Source: Corynebacterium sp. J010B-136 (GTDB lineage Bacteria; Actinomycetota; Actinomycetes; Mycobacteriales; Mycobacteriaceae). From it: a DNA stretch of 64,000 bases. Every line of letters starts with the position of its first letter. Position 1 is the stretch's first letter. Under the pieces are notes generated by a model that had not been told where the DNA came from, searched no databases, and worked only from the letters and a program-made list of their open reading frames with translations. Made by a program: the position numbers and the translations under genes. Shown here piece after piece: positions 1-8,388 of this stretch. The stretch is from contig NZ_PUGE01000004.1 in assembly GCF_002967075.1 (NCBI RefSeq), positions 62,001 through 126,000 on the forward strand, in the 5' to 3' direction.

Positions 1-1484
1 GTCACGCGGACCACCTCACCGCCGTGTTTGCAGACTGCCAGCCCAAGTTCGTGCTGACTAACTCGGAATCGGCGCAGGCGGTGCGCACGCACTTCTCGGC
101 GCTGCCATCCCGTGAGCGTCCACGTATTTTGTCGGTTGATTCCTTGCCGGATTCTTTGGCGGAATCTTATGTCACCCCGCAGTCGACGCTGGAAGGCCAG
201 CAGTTGCTGGCGATGTCGACGGTCATGCCGATCGACCAAGCCGCATTCTTGCAGTACACCTCCGGCTCAACCCGCACGCCCGCGGGCGTGGAGCTTACCA
301 ACCGCTCGATTTTGACCAATGTTTTGCAGATTTACGCTGCTGCGAAGCTGAAGATGCCGCTGCGCCTAGTTACCTGGTTGCCGCTGCACCACGACATGGG
401 CATCATCTTGTCGCTGTTCGTAGTGATTATGGGCTTGCCATTTGAGATGATGCGTCCGCGTGACTTCATCCAGCAGCCCAAGCGCTGGATTGACCAGCTC
501 AAGCGCAAGGACGTCGACGAGAAGCTCGCGGCAACCTACGCGGTTGTGCCGAACTTCGCACTCGAGCTGGCTACCCGCTACGGCAAGCCTGCTGCGGGCG
601 AAGAGCTGGACTTGTCCAATATCGACGGCATCATCATTGGTTCAGAGCCAGTCACCGAAACCGCCGTGGAGAACTTCTACGAGGTCTTCAAAGACTTCGG
701 TCTCGACCGCAAGGTGCTGCGTCCATCCTATGGCCTGGCTGAGGCATCTTTGCTGGTATCGACGCCGCAAAATGATGAGCGCCCAGTGTTTAACCACTTC
801 AACCGCGAGGCATTGGCCAATGGCGAGGCAAAGCCTCAGGAGAAATCGGATGACACCGTGCCATTCGCGTCCAACGGTCAGGTGGTTACGGGACAGTACC
901 TGACCATCGTGGATCCAGAAACCCGCGCCGAAGTTGAAGACGGCGTCGTGGGCGAGCTGTGGGCACACGGCGAAAACATGGCTGTGGGCTACCTCGGCCG
1001 CGAAGAAGAAACCAAGGCCACCTTCCGCAACACTTTGGGTGAGCGTTTGGCATCCGGTAGCCGTGTCGAAGGCGCGCCTGACGATGACAAGTGGATGGCC
1101 ACCGGCGACTTGGGCACCATCCTGGACGGCGAGCTCTACATCACCGGCCGTTTGAAGGACCTCATTGTTATTGCAGGGCGTAACCACTACCCACAAGACA
1201 TTGAAGGCACCATCCAGGAAGCAACTGACCACGTGCGCCCGGACTCGATTGCGGCGTTCTCCGTGGAAGGCGAAAACACCGAGCAGTTGATTGTCTTGGT
1301 GGAGCGCGCTGATTCCGCTGATGAATCCGGTGATGCGGCAGCAACCGAGGCAATCCGTACCGCTGTCAGCAAGAACCACGGCATCGTGCCAGATGCGATT
1401 GAGTGGAAAGCGCCACATGAGATCAACCGCACCTCATCCGGCAAGATTGCTCGCCGCGTAGCAAAGAAGCACTACATGGCCTAA
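1..1484 (+). CDS. fadD32: Fatty acyl-AMP ligase FadD32, 5' end missing
   Basis: Activates the long meromycolate chain as an acyl-adenylate and passes it to the N-terminal carrier domain of Pks13; a cytosolic enzyme of mycolic acid synthesis. The frame is open into the left edge (codons begin at base 3), leaving 493 residues of a family of about 620, so roughly 130 N-terminal residues lie outside. Visible signatures are the AMP-binding loop YTSGSTRTPAGV near bases 255-290, HHDMGI, SYGLAEAS, and the C-terminal hinge region TGDLG followed by GRLKDLIVIAGRNHYPQD. A hairpin follows the stop, and pks13 lies about 200 bases on in the same direction, the order conserved in Corynebacteriales. The choice of FadD32 over another FAAL rests on that neighbour. 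Confidence 0.95.
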   Translation, partial: HADHLTAVFADCQPKFVLTNSESAQAVRTHFSALPSRERPRILSVDSLPDSLAESYVTPQSTLEGQQLLAMSTVMPIDQAAFLQYTSGSTRTPAGVELTNRSILTNVLQIYAAAKLKMPLRLVTWLPLHHDMGIILSLFVVIMGLPFEMMRPRDFIQQPKRWIDQLKRKDVDEKLAATYAVVPNFALELATRYGKPAAGEELDLSNIDGIIIGSEPVTETAVENFYEVFKDFGLDRKVLRPSYGLAEASLLVSTPQNDERPVFNHFNREALANGEAKPQEKSDDTVPFASNGQVVTGQYLTIVDPETRAEVEDGVVGELWAHGENMAVGYLGREEETKATFRNTLGERLASGSRVEGAPDDDKWMATGDLGTILDGELYITGRLKDLIVIAGRNHYPQDIEGTIQEATDHVRPDSIAAFSVEGENTEQLIVLVERADSADESGDAAATEAIRTAVSKNHGIVPDAIEWKAPHEINRTSSGKIARRVAKKHYMA

Positions 1485-1519
1485 CCTGCCACGGGAAATT
1501 TACCTGCGGCAATACCCCT

Positions 1520-1560
1520 GCCCGGTCCAGCTGCAACGAGCTAGGCCGGGCGTTGTGATT
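1520..1560 (+). terminator. Hairpin after fadD32
   Basis: GCCCGG at 1520-1525 pairs with CCGGGC at 1546-1551, with an inner AGCT/AGCT pairing, followed by a T-rich stretch. It sits between fadD32 and pks13 and could limit readthrough, giving pks13 its own promoter. A TAAATT hexamer at 1665-1670 is a possible -10 for pks13. Confidence 0.55.
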
Positions 1561-1688
1561 TTCAAAACCAACAGCACATGATGTGTACTAGTGGTATGTA
1601 ACAATAAGCCGGACATGTCGCGATATGACAATGTAACTGGTTTTCTTAGTGAATTAGTGATTTGTAAATTAGTAAGGCAACAACCTTT

Positions 1689-4600
1689 ATGACCGTTGAA
1701 CAACTCCGAGGCTGGATCCGCGCTTGGGTGGCAGACGTAACTGGCCTGCCAGAAGAAGAAGTCGTAGATACGAAACCTCTGGAGAACTTTGGACTTTCCT
1801 CACGTGATGCCGTGGTGCTATCAGGTGAGTTAGAAAACCTCCTCGGTCTCCAACTGGATGCGACCGTGGCTTATGAATACCCCACGATTGCAGCTTTAGC
1901 CGAGCGCTTAATCAACGGACCTGCCCAAACTCCTGCTGCCGCGCAAGTTGTGCGCAAGGCGCAGAATAAGGCGACGGGAACCGGCGCGCACGATATCGCG
2001 ATTATTGGCGTCGCAGGGCGTTTCCCTGGCGCGGATAACGTCGAAGAGTTCTGGCAGATGCTTATTGAAGGCCGCGCTGGCACAGGCGAACTTCCAATTG
2101 GTCGCTGGTCTGAGTACAACGCCGATGAAGTGCTACGTACAAAGATGGAAACGCAGAATCTCCAAGGCGGCTACTTAGAGGATATCTCCAGCTTCGATCC
2201 GGAGTTCTTCGGCCTTTCCCCACTTGAGGCCACCAATATGGATCCGCAGCAGCGCATCATCTTGGAACTGGCGTGGGAAGCATTAGAAGACGCCGGCCTG
2301 CCTGCAAACGAACTACGAGGCACCGCCACTGGCGTTTACATGGGCTCGACCAACAATGATTACGGCATGCTCATTGCCGCAGACCCAGCTGAAGCACACC
2401 CTTATGCGCTCACGGGCTCGTCTTCTTCCATTATCCCGAACCGCGTGTCCTATGCTTTGGATCTGCGCGGTCCTTCGGTCAACGTCGATACTGCGTGTTC
2501 TTCTTCTCTCGTTGCTATTCACCAGGCCGTGCGGGGTCTGCGCGAAGGCGACGCGGATGTTGCCCTGGCCGGTGGCGTCAACATTCAGGCTTCGCCATTT
2601 ATCACCACTTCCTTTGGTGAGCTCGGCGTTATTTCACCTACCGGCGGTATCCACGCCTTCTCCGATGATGCGGACGGATTCGTGCGCGCCGACGCCGCAG
2701 GCGTTGTCGTGCTCAAGCGCCTAGAAGATGCAGAAGCCGACGGCGATAATATCCTCGGTGTCATCAAAGGCTCTGCCGTTAACTCCGATGGTCACTCCAA
2801 TGGCCTGACTGCACCGAACCCGGATGCGCAGGTCGATGTCCTAGAGCGCGCGTACCTCGATGCCGAGGTCGATCCGCTGACGGTCGACTACATCGAAGCA
2901 CACGGCACCGGCACCATCTTGGGTGATCCGATTGAAGCTACTGCCCTGGGCAAGACCGTGGGCGCGGGCCGCGACGCAGCGAACCCAGCGTTGCTTGGCT
3001 CCGCAAAATCCAATATCGGCCACTCCGAATCCGCCGCGGGCATCGTGGGCCTCATCAAGGTCATCGAAGGCATGCGCCATGGCATCATTCCGCCATCGAT
3101 CAACTTCAGCGAACCGAACCGCTACATCGATTTCGATGCCGAGCACCTCGAAGTCGTGGAAGACCCACGCGAGTGGCCAGAATACTCCGGCTCCAAGCTC
3201 GCAGGCATCTCCGGCTTTGGTTTCGGTGGCACCAACGCACACGTGGTAGTTGCCGAGTACACGGGTGAGCAGACGGCGGCGAAGGCACAGGTTGCCATCG
3301 ACACGCGGGAAGGCGACGCGGGCGAAGAAGAACCAGCCACCGTGGCTTTGCCGGTATCTGGTTTGCTGCCGTCGCGTCGTCGACACGCGGCAAGCAACCT
3401 GGCGGACTACATCGAAAATGAACAGCTGGACCACACTGGTTTGCTGGAGCTTGCGCGCTCTTTGGCTGGCCGCAACCACGGCCGTACCCGCGCCGTTGTA
3501 ACTGCCAACAATGCCGAAGATGCCATCAAGCGCCTGCGCCAGGTCGCCGACGGCAAGGTGTCTTTGGGCATCGCAGCTGCCGATGCCCCAGCAAGTGCCG
3601 GACCGGTCTTTGTCTACTCGGGCTTTGGCTCCCAGCACCGCAAAATGGCCAAGGATCTCATGGCCGTCTCGCCGCTGTTTGCCGAGCGCTTGGCCGAGCT
3701 CAATGAAACCATTGACTTTGAGGCTGGCTGGTCGTTGCTAGAGCTTATCGATGACGACGCGCAGACCTACAACACCGAAACCGCCCAGGTAGCGATCACC
3801 GCTATCCAGATTGCTCTGACCGATTTGCTGGCGCACTTTGGCGTGCGTCCGGCAGGTGTCATGGGCATGTCCATGGGTGAAATCGCAGCGGCCTATGCCG
3901 CTGGTGGCCTCAAAGACACTGACGCTTTGCTGATTGCTAGCCACCGCGCCCGCCTGATGGGCGAGGGCGAAGCTTCGCTGACCCCCGAAAACCAGGGTGC
4001 GATGGCTGTGGTGGAAATGACCGCCGCGGATATTGAAGCACTCGGCAACGATATTGAGCCAGCTGTCTACGCAGGTCCTGGCATGACCACTGTCGGCGGT
4101 CCACGCCAGCAGGTCCTCGACCTGGTGGAAAAGCTGGAAGGCGAAGGCAAGTTTGCCCGCGCGCTCAACGTTAAGGGCGCAGGCCACACCTCGGCTGTGG
4201 AGCCTTTCTTAGGCGAGCTCGCCGCAGAAATCGCCGGTATTGAAGCCCGTCCTATCCACACCACGGTGTTTAGCTCCGTCGACCGCGGCACGGTCTACCA
4301 GCCAGGTGCAACCATCCACACCGATGAGTACTGGATTCGCATGACGCGTCAGGCCGTGTACTTCCAGGATGCTACCGAGCAGGCTTTGGCTGCAGGACAC
4401 AACCAGCTGGTGGAAATTTCGCCGAACCCAGTGGCGCTGATGGGCATGATGAATACTGCCTTTAGCGTCGGCAAGCCGGATGCGCAGCTGCTGATTTCGC
4501 TCAAGCGCAAAGTCGATCCATCTGAGTCACTGTTGGACCTTTTGGCGAAGCTCTATGTCACCGGCTCTCCGGTGGATTTCCGCAATGTCTTTGGTACCAG

Positions 4601-6593
4601 CGCTGGTAACACTACCGGCAACACCCCGGTCAAGGCGCCGTTTACACAGTTTAAGAAGCAGCGTTTTTGGACCTCAGCGCGGCCATCGTCAGGCGTTTCT
4701 GGCCTGCCGGGCACCCGCGTGACCTTGCCGGACGGCAAGATCGCCTTTGCTACCGATGCCGACCAGGCTCCTTCAGCCGTTGCTATCTTGGAATCTGCTG
4801 CCGCGGCTGTCGATGCCCGCGCGCAGGTCGTAGCCAGCGAAGAGCACGGCGTGTTGCCGGCGCAAGGCGAAGTAACCACCGTTGTCGACCGCAACCTAGG
4901 TGGGCTTTCCATCGCGGTCTACACCGTGGTTGGCGGGCTTACTCAGCTAATCGCCGAAGGTTTTGCTTCCACGCTGGACCTGGGTGGTGCTCCTGCTCCA
5001 CTGCAGGGCGTGAGCGCGGTGCCAGAAAGCCAGGATTCACCAGCTGATTTCATCTCCGATGGCATCGAGGCTGTGCGCTGGGATCCGGAAAAGGAAACCG
5101 TCGAAGAGCGCCTGGCAACCATTGTTTCCGAGTCGATGGGCTATGACGTCAGCGACCTCCCACGCGAGCTGCCCCTGATTGACCTGGGTCTGGACTCCTT
5201 GATGGGCATGCGTATTAAGAACCGCGTGGAGAATGACTTCCAGATTCCACAGCTGCAGGTCCAGGCATTGCGGGATGCCTCGCTTGCCGATGTCATCGTG
5301 ATGGTCGAAGAAGCCGTATCCGAGACAAGTTCTCCCTCCCCTACATCTTCATCGGAGTCATCAGCAGAACAAACGGAAACCACTTCGGAGACTGCTGCTG
5401 GTTTGGAAGAAGCCGCCGAAGCAATGGGCGAGCTAGATGCTGCTGAGGTAGCTGACGCAGTCGACGCCGCTGACGCAGATATTGAGCCGCAGACCTCGAA
5501 GGCTTCTGGCGTGGGCGTTGCCCCACGTGATGCCTCTGAGCGCATGGTCTTTGCTACCTGGGCGACCTTTACCGGTGCTGCGGCAGGTGGTGTGACCAGC
5601 GAGTTGCCATCGATTAGCGATGAGCAAGCAGCCCAAATCGCAGAGCGTCTCACTGAGCGCGCCGGAGTGGAGATTACGGCTGAGCAGGTCAAGGAAGCAA
5701 AGACCCTTGAGCCTTTGTCAGACCGTGTCCGCGAAGGCTTAGAGTCTGAGGTCGAAGGCAATATTCGCGTGCTGCGCGAAGCCGATGGCCCAGCTGTGTT
5801 CATGTTCCACCCTGCCGGTGGCACCACCGTTGTCTACCAGCCGCTGATGCGCCGTCTTGGTCAAGATGTCGCGGTCTACGGCGTAGAGCGCCTCGAGGGC
5901 ACCTTGGAAGAGCGTGCTGCGGCGTATCTGGATGACATCGTGAAGTATGCCCGTGGACGCAAGGTCATTTTGGGTGGCTGGTCCTTTGGTGGCGCTTTGG
6001 CTTTCGAGGTCGCGTTGCAACTGGAGAAGAAGCACCCAGAGGTCGAAGTCGCGTACATTTCGCTGCTGGATACCACCCAGCCTTCGGATCCTGCGCCGGA
6101 TACTTTGGAAGAAACTAAGGCCCGTTGGGAGCGCTACGCTGCCTTTGCGAAGAAGACCTACGGCCTGGAATTCCCGGTACCTTATGAGCTGCTAGAAACC
6201 GCTGGTGAAGCAGCTGTTATGCAGATGCTGGAGCAGCTGCTGGCTACCACGGATGCCTCCGAGCACGGGCTTGCAGCTGGTGTTCTGGAACACCAGCGCG
6301 CATCCTTTGTGGATAACCAGATTCTGTCCAGCATTGACTTCATCCGCTGGGTCGACGTGAAGGCACCAGTGCTTTTGTTCCGCTCCGAGCGCATGCACGA
6401 TGGCGCGATTGAGCTGGAGCCGCGCTATGCGCATATTGACCCAGATGGTGGCTGGGGCGCTATCGTAGAAGAATTGAAGATTGTGCAGCTGCCAGGTGAC
6501 CACTTGGCGGTGCCAGACGAGCCAGTGATCGGCATCGTGGCAAAGCACATGGACACTTGGATTGAGGAGAAGATTCGTGGCAACGGCAGCTAA
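1689..6593 (+). CDS. pks13: Polyketide synthase Pks13, mycolic acid condensase
   Basis: Joins the meromycoloyl chain (from FadD32) to a carboxyacyl chain (made by the AccD carboxylase) to give the alpha-alkyl beta-keto precursor of mycolic acids, then transfers it to trehalose. The 1634-residue length fits corynebacterial Pks13. Domain order: N-terminal carrier protein (attachment Ser about 38 in FGLSSRDAV), ketosynthase from about residue 100 with active Cys270 in DTACSSS and His405 in EAHGTGT, acyltransferase with Ser728 in GMSMGE, second carrier protein with Ser1170 in LGLDSLMG, an acidic Ser/Glu/Ala-rich linker, and a C-terminal thioesterase with Ser1432 in GGWSFGG. All catalytic residues are present. 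ATG at 1689 is the first start in frame. The last 17 bases overlap accD3, implying coupled translation. Confidence 0.97.
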   Translation: MTVEQLRGWIRAWVADVTGLPEEEVVDTKPLENFGLSSRDAVVLSGELENLLGLQLDATVAYEYPTIAALAERLINGPAQTPAAAQVVRKAQNKATGTGAHDIAIIGVAGRFPGADNVEEFWQMLIEGRAGTGELPIGRWSEYNADEVLRTKMETQNLQGGYLEDISSFDPEFFGLSPLEATNMDPQQRIILELAWEALEDAGLPANELRGTATGVYMGSTNNDYGMLIAADPAEAHPYALTGSSSSIIPNRVSYALDLRGPSVNVDTACSSSLVAIHQAVRGLREGDADVALAGGVNIQASPFITTSFGELGVISPTGGIHAFSDDADGFVRADAAGVVVLKRLEDAEADGDNILGVIKGSAVNSDGHSNGLTAPNPDAQVDVLERAYLDAEVDPLTVDYIEAHGTGTILGDPIEATALGKTVGAGRDAANPALLGSAKSNIGHSESAAGIVGLIKVIEGMRHGIIPPSINFSEPNRYIDFDAEHLEVVEDPREWPEYSGSKLAGISGFGFGGTNAHVVVAEYTGEQTAAKAQVAIDTREGDAGEEEPATVALPVSGLLPSRRRHAASNLADYIENEQLDHTGLLELARSLAGRNHGRTRAVVTANNAEDAIKRLRQVADGKVSLGIAAADAPASAGPVFVYSGFGSQHRKMAKDLMAVSPLFAERLAELNETIDFEAGWSLLELIDDDAQTYNTETAQVAITAIQIALTDLLAHFGVRPAGVMGMSMGEIAAAYAAGGLKDTDALLIASHRARLMGEGEASLTPENQGAMAVVEMTAADIEALGNDIEPAVYAGPGMTTVGGPRQQVLDLVEKLEGEGKFARALNVKGAGHTSAVEPFLGELAAEIAGIEARPIHTTVFSSVDRGTVYQPGATIHTDEYWIRMTRQAVYFQDATEQALAAGHNQLVEISPNPVALMGMMNTAFSVGKPDAQLLISLKRKVDPSESLLDLLAKLYVTGSPVDFRNVFGTSAGNTTGNTPVKAPFTQFKKQRFWTSARPSSGVSGLPGTRVTLPDGKIAFATDADQAPSAVAILESAAAAVDARAQVVASEEHGVLPAQGEVTTVVDRNLGGLSIAVYTVVGGLTQLIAEGFASTLDLGGAPAPLQGVSAVPESQDSPADFISDGIEAVRWDPEKETVEERLATIVSESMGYDVSDLPRELPLIDLGLDSLMGMRIKNRVENDFQIPQLQVQALRDASLADVIVMVEEAVSETSSPSPTSSSESSAEQTETTSETAAGLEEAAEAMGELDAAEVADAVDAADADIEPQTSKASGVGVAPRDASERMVFATWATFTGAAAGGVTSELPSISDEQAAQIAERLTERAGVEITAEQVKEAKTLEPLSDRVREGLESEVEGNIRVLREADGPAVFMFHPAGGTTVVYQPLMRRLGQDVAVYGVERLEGTLEERAAAYLDDIVKYARGRKVILGGWSFGGALAFEVALQLEKKHPEVEVAYISLLDTTQPSDPAPDTLEETKARWERYAAFAKKTYGLEFPVPYELLETAGEAAVMQMLEQLLATTDASEHGLAAGVLEHQRASFVDNQILSSIDFIRWVDVKAPVLLFRSERMHDGAIELEPRYAHIDPDGGWGAIVEELKIVQLPGDHLAVPDEPVIGIVAKHMDTWIEEKIRGNGS

Positions 6594-8145
6594 TAAGCCG
6601 ACGACCACCGCGGAGAAGATCGCTGATCTGGCATCCCGTCTGGAACAGGCGCAGGACCCAGGCAGCGAACGCTCCCGCAAGCGCCGCGATGACGCCGGTC
6701 ATTCAACCCCGCGTCAGCGAATTAACGCGCTGCTAGACGAAGGTTCCTTCGTTGAGGTCGGCGCTTTGGGCAAGACCCCCAATGACCCAGACGCTATTTA
6801 CTCTGATGGTGTAGTCACCGGCTACGGCCGCATCTCAGGCCGTCCCGTGTGCATTTACGCGCACGATAAGACTGTCTACGGCGGCTCAGTCGGCGTGACC
6901 TTCGGGCAAAAGGTCTGCCAGGTCATGGACATGGCGATCAAGATCGGTTGCCCTGTCATCGGCATTCAAGACTCCGGCGGTGCCCGTATTCAGGACGCCG
7001 TGACATCGCTTGCGATGTACTCGGAGATTTCTCGTCGTCAGCTGCCGCTGTCCGGCCGCAGCCCGCAGATTTCCATCATGTTGGGCAAGTCTGCTGGCGG
7101 TGCCGTCTATGCGCCGGTGACCACGGACTTCGTCATTGCCGTCGACAAGCAAGCGGAAATGTACGTCACCGGTCCGAAGGTTATCCGCGAGGTAACCGGC
7201 GAAGATATCTCTTCTGCTGAGCTCGGTGGCGCGAGCCAGCAGGAGCTCAACGGCAACGTCTCGGCGGTTGTTGATAGCGAAGATGAAGCTTTCGACTTGG
7301 TCCGGGATCTGCTTGACCACCTGCCATCATCGTGTTTCGACGAGGCGCCGGAGTTTGCTGCGCCGAGCGATGAAGAGCTGCGCGAAGACACTGAGCTCGA
7401 CTCATTCATGCCTGATGACACCAATGCCGGCTACGACATGATTGAGCTCTTAGAGCAGCTTGGCGATGATGACGAGATCATCGAACTGCAGCCCAACTTC
7501 GCGCCGAATATGATTACGGCCTTTGGGCGTATCGATGGCAAAACCGTTGGCTTTGTGGCGAATAACCCGATGCACCTGGCGGGCTGTATTGACGCTGATG
7601 CAGCCGATAAGGGCGCGCGCTTTATCCAGATTTGTGATGCCTACAATGTGCCTTTGGTATTCGTTGTCGATACCCCGGGTTACATGCCCGGTGTGGAGCA
7701 GGAAAAGGTCGGGCTTATTCACCGCGGCGCGAAATTTGCTTTCGCCGGCGTTCAGGCCACCGTGCCGAAGGTTTCGCTGATTGTGCGCAAGGCTTTCGGC
7801 GGTGCTTATGCGGTGATGGGCTCGAAGAACCTGTCTGGCGATATTAACCTGGCGTGGCCGACCGCGCAGATTGCCGTGATGGGCTCTGCCGCGGCCGTGG
7901 TCATGATTGCGGGCAAGCAGCTCGATGCCGCTGAAACGCCTGAGCAGCGCGAGATGACCAAGAAGATGTTCATGGATTTCTATGATGAAAACATGACTTC
8001 GCCGTATGTGGCTGCTGAGCGTGGCTATATTGACGTAATGGTTCGCCCGCGCGAATCACGCATCGCTTTGCGGCAGGCTTTGCGCCAGTTGGAAACTAAG
8101 AATGTTTCTGATCTGCCAAAGAAGCATCCGATTGCGCCGATGTAG
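6577..8145 (+). CDS. accD3: Acyl-CoA carboxylase beta subunit (AccD3/AccD4 type)
   Basis: Carboxyltransferase subunit of the acyl-CoA carboxylase that makes the carboxylated C16/C18 extender used by Pks13. 522 residues, the usual size of an AccD/PccB chain, with the two crotonase-like halves and glycine-rich motifs such as QDSGGARIQDA, GKSAGGAVYAPV and RKAFGGAYAVM. I chose the GTG at 6577 because GAGGAG stands 7-8 bases upstream; a TTG at 6562 is in frame but lacks such a site. The start lies inside the end of pks13, so the two are translationally coupled. The mycobacterial orthologue is called AccD4 and the C. glutamicum one AccD3. Confidence 0.94.
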   Translation: MATAANKPTTTAEKIADLASRLEQAQDPGSERSRKRRDDAGHSTPRQRINALLDEGSFVEVGALGKTPNDPDAIYSDGVVTGYGRISGRPVCIYAHDKTVYGGSVGVTFGQKVCQVMDMAIKIGCPVIGIQDSGGARIQDAVTSLAMYSEISRRQLPLSGRSPQISIMLGKSAGGAVYAPVTTDFVIAVDKQAEMYVTGPKVIREVTGEDISSAELGGASQQELNGNVSAVVDSEDEAFDLVRDLLDHLPSSCFDEAPEFAAPSDEELREDTELDSFMPDDTNAGYDMIELLEQLGDDDEIIELQPNFAPNMITAFGRIDGKTVGFVANNPMHLAGCIDADAADKGARFIQICDAYNVPLVFVVDTPGYMPGVEQEKVGLIHRGAKFAFAGVQATVPKVSLIVRKAFGGAYAVMGSKNLSGDINLAWPTAQIAVMGSAAAVVMIAGKQLDAAETPEQREMTKKMFMDFYDENMTSPYVAAERGYIDVMVRPRESRIALRQALRQLETKNVSDLPKKHPIAPM

Positions 8146-8231
8146 CGCCTCATCGATGTAACGTAGTGTCACTCTATAGCGGATATTAAACAGTAGACTT
8201 TCCCAAGAAGCTTTTATAAGGAGTTTTCCTC

Positions 8232-8318
8232 ATGCTATCTAGCGTTATCGACGTAGTCGGTGAAGTGATCAGCTACCTGGTCATGGCCATCAACGGCATT
8301 GCCGCACAGTTTATGTAA
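8232..8318 (+). CDS. 28-residue hydrophobic peptide downstream of accD3
   Basis: A short frame, ATG to TAA, preceded by AAGGAG 9 bases upstream and closed by a strong intrinsic terminator at 8331-8366. A TANNNT hexamer (TAGACT, 8194-8199) in the 86-base gap after accD3 could be its -10. The peptide is rich in Val, Ile and Ala with only Asp7 and Glu11 charged, so it is acidic and likely helical and membrane- or envelope-active. I do not recognise it. Corynebacteria are known to place very short acidic hydrophobic peptides (PorA, PorH) in the mycolate outer layer, some O-mycoloylated on Ser, and it has Ser3-Ser4; a porin-like role is an inference only. A small toxin or leader peptide are alternatives. 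Confidence 0.6.
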   Translation: MLSSVIDVVGEVISYLVMAINGIAAQFM

Positions 8319-8330
8319 CAGCGGCGCAAT

Positions 8331-8366
8331 AATGCGGGCCCCGTGGTTTCCACGGAGCCCGCATTT
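8331..8366 (+). terminator. Strong intrinsic terminator after the small gene
   Basis: AATGCGGGC with CCGTGG pairs with CCACGG and GCCCGCATT around a TTT loop, with one bulged A and a short T run after it. It insulates the mycolate region from pabAB. Confidence 0.85.
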
Positions 8367-8388
8367 CTAGATCAGACAGGGGGCGTTG

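Noticed and set aside
6562..6576. TTG start for accD3
   Set aside because: The GTG at 6577 has a good ribosome binding site at the right distance and gives the family-like N-terminus; the TTG has none.
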